NCBI GenBank assembly: GCA_002783405.1
Contig: PFGG01000065.1
Location: 62,001-126,000 of the forward strand
Length of the DNA stretch: 64,000 bases
Origin: a bacterium (Candidatus Blackallbacteria) CG13_big_fil_rev_8_21_14_2_50_49_14
Lineage (GTDB): Bacteria > Cyanobacteriota > Sericytochromatia > UBA7694
Reading direction: 5' to 3'
A model generated the notes under the pieces. The model was not told the origin of the DNA, did not search any database, and saw nothing but the letters and a program-made list of their open reading frames with translations. The first letter of the stretch is position 1. The number at the start of each line of letters is the position of its first letter. Shown here piece after piece: positions 8,208 to 17,438 of this stretch. Position numbers and translations under genes: made by a program.

Positions 8208-9446
8208 ATGCCCCATAACGCCTATATTCTCAATGCCGTACGCAGCCCGCGTGGAAAAGGAAAAAAAGATCAGGGAGCGCTTTCAGGTTTGCACCCCCAG
8301 GAACTCTTGGCCCAAACTCTGAAGCATCTCGCCAGCAGCAGCCAACTCAATCCCAAACACGTCGACGATCTGATTGTGGGCTGCGTTTCGCAAGTGGGCG
8401 AACAAGGCGCCAATCTGGCGCGCAATGCCCTGCTCTCGGCGGATTGGCCCCAAGAGATTTCAGCGGTCACCCTCAATCGTTTTTGTGGCTCAGGTTTGCA
8501 AGCTGTGAATTTTGCCGCCATGGGCATTATGTCGGGTATGCAGGAGGTTGTAATTGGAGGCGGTGTCGAAAGTATGTCTCGGGTGCCGCTGGGGGCTGAT
8601 GGAGGTGGTATTGATGGCAACCATTTGCGTCTGCGCCTGAAAACACCGCAAGTGCCTCAGGGCATCAGTGCTGATTTAATCGCCAAACTCTATGGTTTCA
8701 ACCGTCAAGACTTGGATCAGTTTGCACTGGAATCCCAGCAGAAAGCAACCAAAGCCCTTGAATCCGGAGTCTTTGAGCGCAGCCTGTTTGCGGTTCAAGA
8801 TCCTGAAACAGGAGCGATTTTGCTTGAGCGAGATGAATATCCCCGCCCCGATACCCAGCTGGAAGGTCTGGCCAGCTTAAAACCCGCCTTTGAAAAAATG
8901 GGAGCAATGGCTGTCGGCCCCCAAGGCGAAACCCTGGATCATATTGCCCTGCTGAAATACCCACAGGCGGGAACCATTCCACACGTGCATACCGCCGGTA
9001 ATTCAAGCGGAATTGTCGATGGAGCAGCTGCTGTTTTATTGGTATCAGACCGCTATCTTCAACAAAATGGATGCAAACCCCGTGCCAAAATCCGGGCCAT
9101 GGCCACCCACGGCAGTGAACCGCTGATTATGCTCACCGGCCCGGCTGAGGTCTCTCAAAAAGCACTCAAGCAGGCAGGCATGTCGGTCGCAGATATTGAT
9201 CTCTGGGAAATCAACGAGGCATTCGCAGTGGTGCCCTTACAAACCATGCAAGCTTTGAATCTTAGCCCCGAAAAAGTGAATATTTGGGGCGGCGCCATTG
9301 CCCTGGGGCACCCCTTGGGGGCCACAGGCGCCATCCTTCTGGGCACAGTTTTAGACGCCCTTGAAGCCAAGGGGCTGGGCACTGCATTGATTACCCTCTG
9401 CATCGGGGGCGGGCAATCAATTGCCACGATCATTGAGCGGATCTAA
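8208..9446 (+). CDS. Thiolase (acetyl-CoA C-acyltransferase)
   Basis: 412 aa. Thiolase active-site residues are all present: nucleophile Cys93 in NRFCGSG, His368 in GHPLGATG and Cys398 in CIGGGQ, together with GGGVESMSR and NEAFA. The enzyme cleaves 3-ketoacyl-CoA with CoA (beta-oxidation) or runs in the condensing direction; the sequence most resembles the degradative FadA/FadI type. No other fatty-acid oxidation gene is adjacent. AAAGG precedes the ATG. Confidence 0.92.
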   Translation: MPHNAYILNAVRSPRGKGKKDQGALSGLHPQELLAQTLKHLASSSQLNPKHVDDLIVGCVSQVGEQGANLARNALLSADWPQEISAVTLNRFCGSGLQAVNFAAMGIMSGMQEVVIGGGVESMSRVPLGADGGGIDGNHLRLRLKTPQVPQGISADLIAKLYGFNRQDLDQFALESQQKATKALESGVFERSLFAVQDPETGAILLERDEYPRPDTQLEGLASLKPAFEKMGAMAVGPQGETLDHIALLKYPQAGTIPHVHTAGNSSGIVDGAAAVLLVSDRYLQQNGCKPRAKIRAMATHGSEPLIMLTGPAEVSQKALKQAGMSVADIDLWEINEAFAVVPLQTMQALNLSPEKVNIWGGAIALGHPLGATGAILLGTVLDALEAKGLGTALITLCIGGGQSIATIIERI

Positions 9447-9578
9447 ATTAAAAATCAAATTTAAATTTATTGATGGCTAAAATTCAAATTAAGTTTAGGT
9501 AATCTACCGCAAGCTCCCGCCTCGATCAGGGCATAAGTATTTCAGAGAGAGTCTTTTTGTAGAGAGAGTGAAACAAAT

Positions 9579-11306
9579 ATGAAACGTATTCAAGGCATCC
9601 AGCGTATCCTGACCGGTTTGATCGCCAGCAGTCTTTTAACTGCCTGCGGCGGTTACAGCAATCCAATTACCAGTGCTCAGTATGTTCCCGTACAGCAGGC
9701 ACCGGCTCCAACCGTCACCCGTTCAGCCGTGCTTCCCAGAGTCATTCTCGACAATAAACAACCCACCCTGCCTGAAGGCAAAAGTGCAACCGATATCCGT
9801 TTCGATATGGCTTTTGAAGCCCCCAAAGATACCACCATTCCACTTGCGACTCCCTCTGCCTCTCCTTCTCCTGCGGCCACTGGTACTGCCGCTGCAACGG
9901 CTGCTCCCAAACCCACCAAGCCCGCCGCCAATGAAATGGGCGTGCCGATTGGCACCACCAAAAAATTCAGTGTTGAAATTACCTTGGATGACGGTCAGCT
10001 CCTGAGCAATTTCACCAATCTCAATTGGACCTCTACCAATCGCGACGTGGGCACGATCTCAAGCGCAGGCATTTTCACCCCCGTCCGTGAAGGAACCACC
10101 CAAGTCATCGCTTCGATTGGGGGCGTCGCCGCCACCATGGTCGTCAAAGTTACCCCTGGCAATTTCATCTGGCAACAGATGGCCTCTCCCACCCAAGCCA
10201 ATCTCTATGGGGTCAAACTGGTCAATGATGCCGAAGCCTGGGCCGTAGGCGCAGGTGGCACCGTGCTGCATTTTCTGCAGGGCACCTGGTATAACCTGAC
10301 CCAACAGCTGACCCCCATGACCAATGGTGCCAATATCTACAGCATCGATATGATCAGCAATTATGAAGGCTGGGCCGTCGGTGACAATCTGATTCTGCAC
10401 TATATCAGCGGCCGTTGGGAACGTGTTCCTGTTCCCGTCAATGGCACCTTTAAATCGATTGATATGCTCGCCCCTGGTATCGGCTGGATTGCCGGTGAAA
10501 GTGGTGGCAGTGCCGTGGTCCTGCGTCTGGCGGGCCCCATGGGCTGGCAGCCCGTGGCCTCTGGCATTGAAAAACCCCTGAATACCATCAGTGTAGTTGG
10601 CCCCAACAATGTTTGGGTCGGCGGAGATTCTGGCAATCTTGAGCGCCCCACCATCTACCGTTTCAATGGCACCACCTGGGTCAAGGATCGTTTTACCAAT
10701 AATTTGATTGACTGGAAACGCCCCACCGGCCGTTACAGCATTCGCGGCATCAAAATGGCCAATTCTTCTGTGGGCTGGGCCGTGGGTGAATATGATCCCG
10801 TCCTGAGCAGCTTAACCGGCAAACGGGGCGCGATCTTCAAATACGACGCCATCAACGATATCTGGGCTGAAGTTCCCATGGCTGATGGCATTGACAAGCG
10901 TTTTGAGCAGGTCACCTTCAATGCCGTGGGCATGCTGAGCCCTACTGATGGTTGGGTTTTGGGCGCCACCATTACGGCAGCGCTCGACCTCTCCGCCAAT
11001 AACCAGATCAATGGCAACCTGATGAGAACCGATGGTTCTACTCTGGCTCCCAGCCATGATTACAATGTCAAAGCCCTGCCCCAGGCCTTCAATGGTATTG
11101 ACGTGGTTCAGAATGGCAATGGCATCATCGTGGGTGACAATGGTCTGATTATGCACCACCAATACGACCTGAACTACCGCAATAACCAAGGTAATTTCGG
11201 CAATTTCAGTGGCGACTTTGGCTACGGCTATGCCCAGCCCCAAACCGGTGGCAGCCTCTATCCACAGACCAATATGCCCTATCCCCAGACTGGAACCACC
11301 TACTAA
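9579..11306 (+). CDS. Lipoprotein with Big2-type Ig domain and beta-propeller
   Basis: 575 aa. Lipobox L-T-A-C (Cys23) marks a lipid-anchored envelope protein. A Pro/Ala/Ser/Thr-rich linker (about 85-120) leads into a bacterial Ig-like (Big2) domain at about 125-195, recognisable by WTSTNRDVGTISSAG and the closing EGTTQVIA. The rest is a set of repeated blades carrying GWAVG, GWIAGE and VWVGGDSG, as in YCF48/sialidase-like propellers. The C-terminus is rich in Gly, Tyr, Gln and Pro. The likely role is adhesion or surface binding, by inference from the domains. Standalone gene ending at a terminator. Confidence 0.82.
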   Translation: MKRIQGIQRILTGLIASSLLTACGGYSNPITSAQYVPVQQAPAPTVTRSAVLPRVILDNKQPTLPEGKSATDIRFDMAFEAPKDTTIPLATPSASPSPAATGTAAATAAPKPTKPAANEMGVPIGTTKKFSVEITLDDGQLLSNFTNLNWTSTNRDVGTISSAGIFTPVREGTTQVIASIGGVAATMVVKVTPGNFIWQQMASPTQANLYGVKLVNDAEAWAVGAGGTVLHFLQGTWYNLTQQLTPMTNGANIYSIDMISNYEGWAVGDNLILHYISGRWERVPVPVNGTFKSIDMLAPGIGWIAGESGGSAVVLRLAGPMGWQPVASGIEKPLNTISVVGPNNVWVGGDSGNLERPTIYRFNGTTWVKDRFTNNLIDWKRPTGRYSIRGIKMANSSVGWAVGEYDPVLSSLTGKRGAIFKYDAINDIWAEVPMADGIDKRFEQVTFNAVGMLSPTDGWVLGATITAALDLSANNQINGNLMRTDGSTLAPSHDYNVKALPQAFNGIDVVQNGNGIIVGDNGLIMHHQYDLNYRNNQGNFGNFSGDFGYGYAQPQTGGSLYPQTNMPYPQTGTTY

Positions 11307-11321
11307 ATCCAGCGATTGAAA

Positions 11322-11360
11322 AGCCCGCTGAAGAATTGCTTCAGCGGGCTTTTACTTTTT
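11322..11360 (+). terminator. Rho-independent terminator
   Basis: Twelve-base stem AGCCCGCTGAAG / CTTCAGCGGGCT with a 5-base loop, then TTTTACTTTTT, just after the propeller lipoprotein. The T-rich side overlaps the stop codon of the convergent gene at 11352. Confidence 0.88.
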
Positions 11361-11639
11361 TGCTGATTTTTGGGCTGCTTTGTTCAGGTTTTCAGCCCGT
11401 CTGAAACGCACAATGCGCTTGACCAACTCCAAAGGCAGGGGCTGCCCCAAAGGAAACTGAACCGATCCTTTGGCGTGTTGATAGGCCTGAAGCTCACTTT
11501 CAAAGGCCGCAATGCCTGCCGCCCCTGGATAAAAGCCGATATGGGCCTTGAAAGCCGCAAAATGCACCAAATTGCCATAGCCTGCTCCTTGTCTGGTTCT
11601 CAATTTTAGCCTTAAACGGCTTCTAAAAAAAGTCGGCAC
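11352..11639 (-). CDS. DUF1801 (YdhG-like) protein, N-terminally truncated, possible pseudogene
   Basis: The open frame encodes 95 aa. From about residue 25 it matches the C-terminal half of DUF1801 proteins very well: LVHFAAFKAHIGFYPG, then FESEL, KGSVQFPL and the PLPLELVKRIVRFR stretch. The N-terminal half of the family (the helical region ending in a YGMP motif) is missing, because the upstream sequence is occupied by the end of the membrane-protein gene at 11612. The only starts in frame are GTG/TTG, and the nearest good Shine-Dalgarno (AAGGAG) points to an ATG in another frame. It is therefore probably a decayed gene at the end of the operon, although a short functional form cannot be excluded. 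Confidence 0.55.
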   Translation of the reverse strand: MPTFFRSRLRLKLRTRQGAGYGNLVHFAAFKAHIGFYPGAAGIAAFESELQAYQHAKGSVQFPLGQPLPLELVKRIVRFRRAENLNKAAQKSAKK

Positions 11640-12229
11640 TGTGCATCCAGAATCACTTGAAAACGCTGCTTCTGAAGACCCTGTTCTCGGATACGGGCCT
11701 CAAGATTGTGTAGCGGCCAGCAGACTTCTAAATCCAACGTGTCATGATCCAGAAACAATCCTGGGCTTTCATTCATCATCTGACCGATGGTAAGCGAAAG
11801 CAAATACTCATAAAAAGCATCCCAGTCAGGCCGATCTTGAAAACGCTCGCGTTCAGAAAGCTGGCGCGCTAAAATTTGCTGGCACTTTACTTTCAACTCA
11901 AGTAAGCGCGCTCCCTTTTGAGCGGGTCTTTTCTGAACTTCTCCCTCATGTGCTGAATAGACGGCCATCTGATAGGTTTCAACACGCAAAGCTCCCTTTT
12001 CATACTGGGCAGTCAAACGAAGTTCATCCAATTCTGATATTTTGGTTTGAAATTGGGCCAGCAGCCAATGAGAGACCGCACGGGGATTGTTAAAATCAAG
12101 GCTGGAAACAGGGGTCTGAAAAAGAAGGCTTGAATGATAAAAAGAAAAAACGACCCCAGCGGGAAGCAAAACAAAGAAAAGCAGAAAAATCAAGCGCGGA
12201 CCTAAAACCCGCCAATCCAAACGTTTCAC
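11612..12229 (-). CDS. Membrane-anchored protein, unknown function
   Basis: 205 aa when started at the GTG at 12229-12227, which overlaps the TGA of the Sua5 gene in a GTGA arrangement; an upstream in-frame ATG would extend it by 22 residues into that gene and is less likely. One N-terminal transmembrane helix (about 10-30, IFLLFFVLLPAGVVF) is followed by an extracytoplasmic domain of alternating strand and helix with charged residues. It resembles proteins annotated as secreted sporulation or DUF2993-like domains only vaguely, and I do not assign a family. Last intact gene of the operon headed by the amidohydrolase. Confidence 0.7.
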   Translation of the reverse strand: MKRLDWRVLGPRLIFLLFFVLLPAGVVFSFYHSSLLFQTPVSSLDFNNPRAVSHWLLAQFQTKISELDELRLTAQYEKGALRVETYQMAVYSAHEGEVQKRPAQKGARLLELKVKCQQILARQLSERERFQDRPDWDAFYEYLLSLTIGQMMNESPGLFLDHDTLDLEVCWPLHNLEARIREQGLQKQRFQVILDAQCRLFLEAV

Positions 12230-13260
12230 ACCCCAGCGGCTTTGCGCAGACGGTTGGCAATCGCATAGCCCAGACCCAGCGTTTGCTGGGGGCATTCCAC
12301 CAGCAGATAATCAGCCAAGCCCGCATCCAAAGCCCGCAGGGTGGCAAACAGCGAGCGGGCTGCCTCTGCCCAATCGCCGGTTTCACTGAGGGTCTGCACT
12401 TCACAGCCCAATTGCGCAGAAAGGGCTTGGGCAGAGCCGCTGAGCAATAAAAGCGCAGGGTTGCCGGTTTGAGGCTGGGGCAAAGGCTGATGGGGGGCCC
12501 AGCCAGACGGCAGCAGAAAAAGCGGTTTGCGCGGCGCATAGTGATTTTTCAGCATGCCAGGGGCCAGCACTTCTGCCGGATGAGGTGGATTGAGCTGCAG
12601 CGCGCGCCCCACAACAGCCTCCAGTTCAGCAGCCGAAACGCCCCCCGGTCGCAGCAAGAGGGGTTCATGGGCTTCATTCCAGCCCAAAACCGTCGATTCC
12701 AGCCCCACGGCACAGGGACCGCCCTCAAGAATCAGGGGAATCCGTCCCGACAGTTCAGCCGCCACATCCTGGGCCGAAGTCGGGCTGATGCGGCCAAAAC
12801 GGTTGGCACTGGGGGCTGCCAAAGGGGCCTTTGCAGCCTGGATCAGGGCCTGGGCCACCGGGTGGGCAGGCACCCGCAAGGCAATCGTTTCAAGCCCCGA
12901 AGTGGCCAAATCCGAGACCTTGGGCTGTTTGGGCACAACCAGGGTCAAAGGGCCGGGCCAGAAGGCCTGCATCAGTTGCTCGACTTCGCGGCGCCAAAGC
13001 GGACTCATGGCTGAAAAATTTACCAACTGAGCCAAAAATTCAGAATCTTTGGCCATTTCAGGGCTGAGATGCACAATCAAAGGGTCAAAACGCGGGCGTT
13101 CCTTGCAGGCAAAGATGCGCATCAGGCCGGCTTCACTCCAGAGCGAACCCGCCAGACCATAGACCGTTTCGGTGGGCATGGCCACCACTTCTCCCTGCTG
13201 GAGCAAGTGGGCTGCCCGTGCCAAAACCTCTGGCTCAGGCAAAAGCAGCTCAGTCTGCAT
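12226..13260 (-). CDS. tsaC: L-threonylcarbamoyladenylate synthase (Sua5/TsaC)
   Basis: 344 aa. The enzyme makes threonylcarbamoyl-AMP from Thr, bicarbonate and ATP for the t6A modification of tRNAs reading ANN codons. The YrdC domain shows MPTETVYGLAG near the start, KERPRFDPLIVHL and SANRFGRISPTSA; the C-terminal part (about 215-344) is the additional Sua5 domain, so this is the long Sua5 form. The start at 13260 is preferred: it begins MQTELL, has AAGGA upstream, and overlaps the flavoprotein stop by 11 nt. The longer frame up to 13383 lies inside the upstream gene. Confidence 0.92.
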   Translation of the reverse strand: MQTELLLPEPEVLARAAHLLQQGEVVAMPTETVYGLAGSLWSEAGLMRIFACKERPRFDPLIVHLSPEMAKDSEFLAQLVNFSAMSPLWRREVEQLMQAFWPGPLTLVVPKQPKVSDLATSGLETIALRVPAHPVAQALIQAAKAPLAAPSANRFGRISPTSAQDVAAELSGRIPLILEGGPCAVGLESTVLGWNEAHEPLLLRPGGVSAAELEAVVGRALQLNPPHPAEVLAPGMLKNHYAPRKPLFLLPSGWAPHQPLPQPQTGNPALLLLSGSAQALSAQLGCEVQTLSETGDWAEAARSLFATLRALDAGLADYLLVECPQQTLGLGYAIANRLRKAAGV

Positions 13261-14872
13261 GGGGGTTTCCTTGCAAAAGGTCCAAAGCCAAGGCCTCCGC
13301 CACGCGAATGCCATCGACCGCCGCTGAAAGAATCCCTCCAGCGTAGCCCGCCCCTTCCCCCGTGGGGTAAAGCCCTTTGACATTCAGGCTTTGCAGACTT
13401 TCTTGCTCACGTTTGATCCGAATCGGAGAAGAGGTGCGGGTTTCAACCCCTGTCAGCACGGCATCGGGTTTATCAAAGCCCTCGATTTGCTGCGCAAAAA
13501 CAGGCAGGGCCTCGCGAATGGCCTCAATCGCGAAATCAGGCAAGGCTTTGCTCAAATCGGTCAAATGCACGCCTGGGGTATAGGAGGGAATCACCTGCCC
13601 AAACTCAGTAGAGGGCTGGTTTGCCAGAAAATCCCCCACCAATTGCCCCGGTGCCTGGTAATTGCTGCCGCCCAGTTCATAGGCCAGCGATTCCAATCTG
13701 CGCTGCAATTCAATTCCCGCCAAGGGGTGGCCCGGATAATCGGTTTCGGGGTTGATGCCCACCACAATCCCGCTGTTGGCATTGCGTTCCTTGCGTGAAT
13801 ACTGGCTCATGCCATTGGTGACCACCCTGCCGGGCTCAGAGGTGGCGGCCACCACCGTGCCCCCTGGGCACATGCAGAAACTGTAAACCGAACGCCCATT
13901 GCTGGCATGGTGTACCAGTTTATAATCAGCGGCTCCCAAGAGGGGATGCCCAGCCAGGGGGCCATAGCGGCTGCGATCGATGATCGATTGCGGATGTTCT
14001 ATCCGAAAACCAATCGAGAAGGGCTTGGGTTCAATATAGACCCCCCGCTTGAAGAGCATTTCAAAGGTATCCCGGGCACTGTGCCCCACGGCCAGAATCA
14101 GGTGCCGCACAGGAATCTGCTCGCCATTGGCCAGCACCAGCCCCTCCAGCTGACCGTTTTCAATCAGCAGATCATCTACCCGGCTTTCGAAGCGAATTTC
14201 ACCGCCCAAGGCGAGAATTTCAGCCCGGATTTTTTCGACCATGCTCACCAGCCGGAAGGTGCCAATATGGGGCTTGGAGACATAGAGAATTTCTTCAGGT
14301 GCTCCCGCTTTGACAAACTCTTCAAGCACCTTGCGCCCATAGTGTTTGGGGTCTTGAATCCGGCTGTAGAGCTTGCCATCGGAAAAAGTACCGGCTCCGC
14401 CCTCACCAAACTGCACGTTCGACTCAGGGTGCAGTTTGCTTTTGCGCCAAAGCCCAAAGGTGTCTTTGGTACGCTCACGCACGGTTTTGCCCCGTTCCAG
14501 AATCAGGGGGCGAAAGCCCATCTGGGCCAAGACCAAACCCGCCAGCAGGCCCGCAGGCCCAAACCCCACCACCACCGGGCGTTCGCTCAGGTTTTCAGGG
14601 GCTTTGGCAACAAAACGGTAACGGGTATCTGGGGTCGGGCCTATCCGGCGGTCTTTTTTAAAGCGTTTGAGCAGTTTTTGCTCCTGACGCACCCCCAGAT
14701 CCAGGGTATAAATAAATTTGATCGCTTCGGGCTTGCGGGCATCGACCCCGCGCCGGAAAATTTTGATTTCGAGCAAATCTGAATCCTGAATCTCCAGGCG
14801 TTGGAGCAGGGCTTCACGCAATTCTGCCTCGCTGTGTTCCAGTGGCAGTTTAAATTCTGTCAGACGTATCAT
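13250..14872 (-). CDS. FAD-dependent dehydrogenase, COG2509 type
   Basis: 540 aa. After a basic N-terminal domain of about 90 residues comes a dinucleotide-binding motif VVVGFGPAGLLAG, then NVQFGEGGAGTFSDGKL, HIGTFRL and the C-terminal PTGEGAGYAGGILSAAVDG, the signature of uncharacterised FAD-dependent dehydrogenases (COG2509). Members are widely conserved and their substrate is unknown. The start at 14872 (MIRLTEF) is chosen because it follows the MutS stop by 4 nt; the longer frame overlaps mutS. Middle gene of the minus-strand operon. Confidence 0.88.
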   Translation of the reverse strand: MIRLTEFKLPLEHSEAELREALLQRLEIQDSDLLEIKIFRRGVDARKPEAIKFIYTLDLGVRQEQKLLKRFKKDRRIGPTPDTRYRFVAKAPENLSERPVVVGFGPAGLLAGLVLAQMGFRPLILERGKTVRERTKDTFGLWRKSKLHPESNVQFGEGGAGTFSDGKLYSRIQDPKHYGRKVLEEFVKAGAPEEILYVSKPHIGTFRLVSMVEKIRAEILALGGEIRFESRVDDLLIENGQLEGLVLANGEQIPVRHLILAVGHSARDTFEMLFKRGVYIEPKPFSIGFRIEHPQSIIDRSRYGPLAGHPLLGAADYKLVHHASNGRSVYSFCMCPGGTVVAATSEPGRVVTNGMSQYSRKERNANSGIVVGINPETDYPGHPLAGIELQRRLESLAYELGGSNYQAPGQLVGDFLANQPSTEFGQVIPSYTPGVHLTDLSKALPDFAIEAIREALPVFAQQIEGFDKPDAVLTGVETRTSSPIRIKREQESLQSLNVKGLYPTGEGAGYAGGILSAAVDGIRVAEALALDLLQGNPHAD

Positions 14873-14876
14873 CGGT

Positions 14877-17429
14877 TTAACCTTCAAACAGGCTGAGCTG
14901 CACCACATCGGGCTCAGGTGCATCGGCCCGCGCTTTTTTCATCAGCCCGGACTGAATCCGGCTGCGTTTTTCAATATCCTGGAGCAGGCCCTTGGCGCGC
15001 TCCAGCACAGGGGCTGGCAGACCCGCCAGACGGGCGACTTCAATCCCATAGCTGCGATCGGCCCCCCCAGGAACCACCTTGTGCAGAAAAACAATCCCAT
15101 CGGCGTTTTCCTGAACCGAAACCTGAAAGTTTTTCACCCCGGGCACATTCTCTGCCAGGCGGTTGAGTTCATGGTAGTGGGTCGCAAAGACGGTACGTGA
15201 ACGCAACTCACGGGCAATATATTCACTGACCGCCCAGGCAATACTCACCCCATCAAAGGTACTTGTGCCCCGCCCAATCTCATCGAGCAAGACCAGGCTG
15301 CGTGGCGTGGCATGGTGCAGAATATTCGAGGTTTCAACCATTTCCACCATAAAGGTACTCTGGCCGGTTGCGATATCGTCCACAGCGCCCACACGGGTAA
15401 AAATCCGGTCGCAGATCCCAATTTCAGCCTGGGCAGCCGGCACAAAAGAGCCCATCTGCGCCATCAGTACAATCAGCCCCGTCTGGCGCATAAAACTCGA
15501 TTTGCCCGACATATTCGGGCCCGTTAAAATAATCAGGCGTTGATCCTGAATATCCAGATAGGCGTCATTGGGCACAAACTGCCCAGCGGGCAGGGTCTTT
15601 TCAATCACGGGGTGACGCCCCCCCTGAATCAAGAGCAGGGCTTCAGGGCGCAGACGTGGGCGGGTATAGTGCTCTTGCACGGCCACTTCGGCCAAAGCAG
15701 CCAGTACATCCAGACTGGCCGTCGCCGAAGCAAGGATTTGCAGCATGCTCAGATGCTCAGCCACCTCAGTACGCAGGGCGAGATAAAGTTCATATTCCAG
15801 GTGTTTGACCTGCTCATCGGCATTCAGAATCGCCGCTTCTTTTTCTTTCAGGGCAGGGGTGATAAAGCGCTCGGCATTGGTCAGGGTCTGTTTGCGCAGA
15901 TAATCGTCGGGCACGGCATCCTTATTGGAATGGGTGATTTCAATAAAATAGCCAAAGGTTTTGCTATAGCCCACCTTGAGTGATTTGATGCCAGTGCGTT
16001 CACGTTCCTGCTGCTCCAGCTCATTGATCCAGCTTTTGCCGCCCCGCATCAGCTGGCGCAGTTCATCCAGTTCAGGCTGAATGCCATCGCGAAAAATGCC
16101 GCCTTCCTGAATCTTGACCGAGGGAGCTTCCTGCAGACAGGCCAAAACCTTTTCAGCCATTTCGAGCACTTCCACAGGCACCTGGCGCAGGGGTTGAAAC
16201 AACGAAGAATGCAGGCTCTCCAGGCATTGCGAAAGCCGGGGCAGACGCAGCAGGCCTTCCGCCAGCGAGCGCAACTCACGGGGATTCGCCGCTTGGGTCG
16301 CCACCCGTGCTGATAGGCGCTCCAAATCGCGAATGCCATCCAATTGTTCGCGCAGGTCAAAGCGCAGATTGCCCGCTTCAGTCAGTTCCTGCACGGCATC
16401 GAGACGGGCCTCAATCGCAGGAATATCCAAGAGGGGATGGTTGAGCCAATCGCGCAAGAGACGCCCTCCCATCGCTGTTCGGGTTTGATCCAACACCCAG
16501 AGCAGAGAGCCTTCAAAGCTGTTTTCGCGGTAGGTTTGGGTCAGTTCAAGATTGCGGCGGGTACTGCGATCGAGCACCAAAAACTGACTGAGCAGATAGC
16601 TGACAGGGGGCTGAAGCTGTTTCAGGGCACTCATTTGGGTCTGGCTGAGATAATGCAGCACCGCACCGGCAGCAGCCACCGCCTGGGGCATGTCCTGACA
16701 GCCATAGCTCTCCAGGGACTGAATGCCAAAATGATGTTTGATCCGATCTTCAGCGGTACGGGGGTCAAAGATCAGACGGGATTCCCAGGTCACGCCCTGG
16801 GGGTCGGGAATCATACCAGCCCACTCACTGTCTTCAATTCGGGCTTCTCCCCAGGGCTGATCACTGGGCAGCAGGGTTTCGGCCAACTCCAGACCCGCCA
16901 ACTCACGGGTCAGCAAATCGGCTGCATTTTCACCTGAAATCTGGGTCAGGCGAAATTCACCCGTCGAAATATCGGTATAGGCCAAGCCATAGCTGCCCTT
17001 GTGACGGCAAACAGCCCCCAGATAATTATTGCGCTTCTCCTGCAGCATGGCCCCTTCGAGCAGGGTTCCTGGCGTAATCACACGAATCACTTCGCGTTTG
17101 ACCAGTTTGCCAGGGCGGGGGGCTTCCATCTGCTCACAGATCGCTACCTTATAGCCCTTGCCAATCAAACGGGGCAGATAGGCTTCCAGGGCATGAAAAG
17201 GAATGCCCGCCATATCGATTTTCTTGCCCTGCCCGCCTTCACGGGCAGTCAGGGTAATTTCCAATTCACGGGCTGCGATTTGCGCATCTTCAAAAAAGGT
17301 TTCGTAAAAATCTCCCATGCGATAGAGCAAAAGCGTATGTGGATACTGACGTTTGACCTCCAGAAACTGCTGCATCATGGGGGTATAATCCTGGGGATCC
17401 AGTTCAGAATAGTTGAGCTTTTGCGTCAT
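14877..17429 (-). CDS. mutS: DNA mismatch repair protein MutS
   Basis: 850 aa, the normal MutS length. The N-terminal mismatch-binding domain contains the MGDFYETFFEDA stretch, the form of the conserved Phe-x-Glu mismatch-wedge motif. The ATPase has Walker A GPNMSGKSS, Walker B LVLLDEIGRGTSTFDG and the downstream ATHYHEL. MutS recognises mismatches and recruits MutL; no mutL is in this window. It starts 9 nt after the amidohydrolase and is followed by the flavoprotein, within a run of six minus-strand genes. Confidence 0.97.
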   Translation of the reverse strand: MTQKLNYSELDPQDYTPMMQQFLEVKRQYPHTLLLYRMGDFYETFFEDAQIAARELEITLTAREGGQGKKIDMAGIPFHALEAYLPRLIGKGYKVAICEQMEAPRPGKLVKREVIRVITPGTLLEGAMLQEKRNNYLGAVCRHKGSYGLAYTDISTGEFRLTQISGENAADLLTRELAGLELAETLLPSDQPWGEARIEDSEWAGMIPDPQGVTWESRLIFDPRTAEDRIKHHFGIQSLESYGCQDMPQAVAAAGAVLHYLSQTQMSALKQLQPPVSYLLSQFLVLDRSTRRNLELTQTYRENSFEGSLLWVLDQTRTAMGGRLLRDWLNHPLLDIPAIEARLDAVQELTEAGNLRFDLREQLDGIRDLERLSARVATQAANPRELRSLAEGLLRLPRLSQCLESLHSSLFQPLRQVPVEVLEMAEKVLACLQEAPSVKIQEGGIFRDGIQPELDELRQLMRGGKSWINELEQQERERTGIKSLKVGYSKTFGYFIEITHSNKDAVPDDYLRKQTLTNAERFITPALKEKEAAILNADEQVKHLEYELYLALRTEVAEHLSMLQILASATASLDVLAALAEVAVQEHYTRPRLRPEALLLIQGGRHPVIEKTLPAGQFVPNDAYLDIQDQRLIILTGPNMSGKSSFMRQTGLIVLMAQMGSFVPAAQAEIGICDRIFTRVGAVDDIATGQSTFMVEMVETSNILHHATPRSLVLLDEIGRGTSTFDGVSIAWAVSEYIARELRSRTVFATHYHELNRLAENVPGVKNFQVSVQENADGIVFLHKVVPGGADRSYGIEVARLAGLPAPVLERAKGLLQDIEKRSRIQSGLMKKARADAPEPDVVQLSLFEG

Positions 17430-17438
17430 GGTTTGGGA

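Noticed and set aside
13907-14782. 291-aa plus-strand open frame
   Set aside because: Antisense to the COG2509 flavoprotein; composition typical of a shadow frame.
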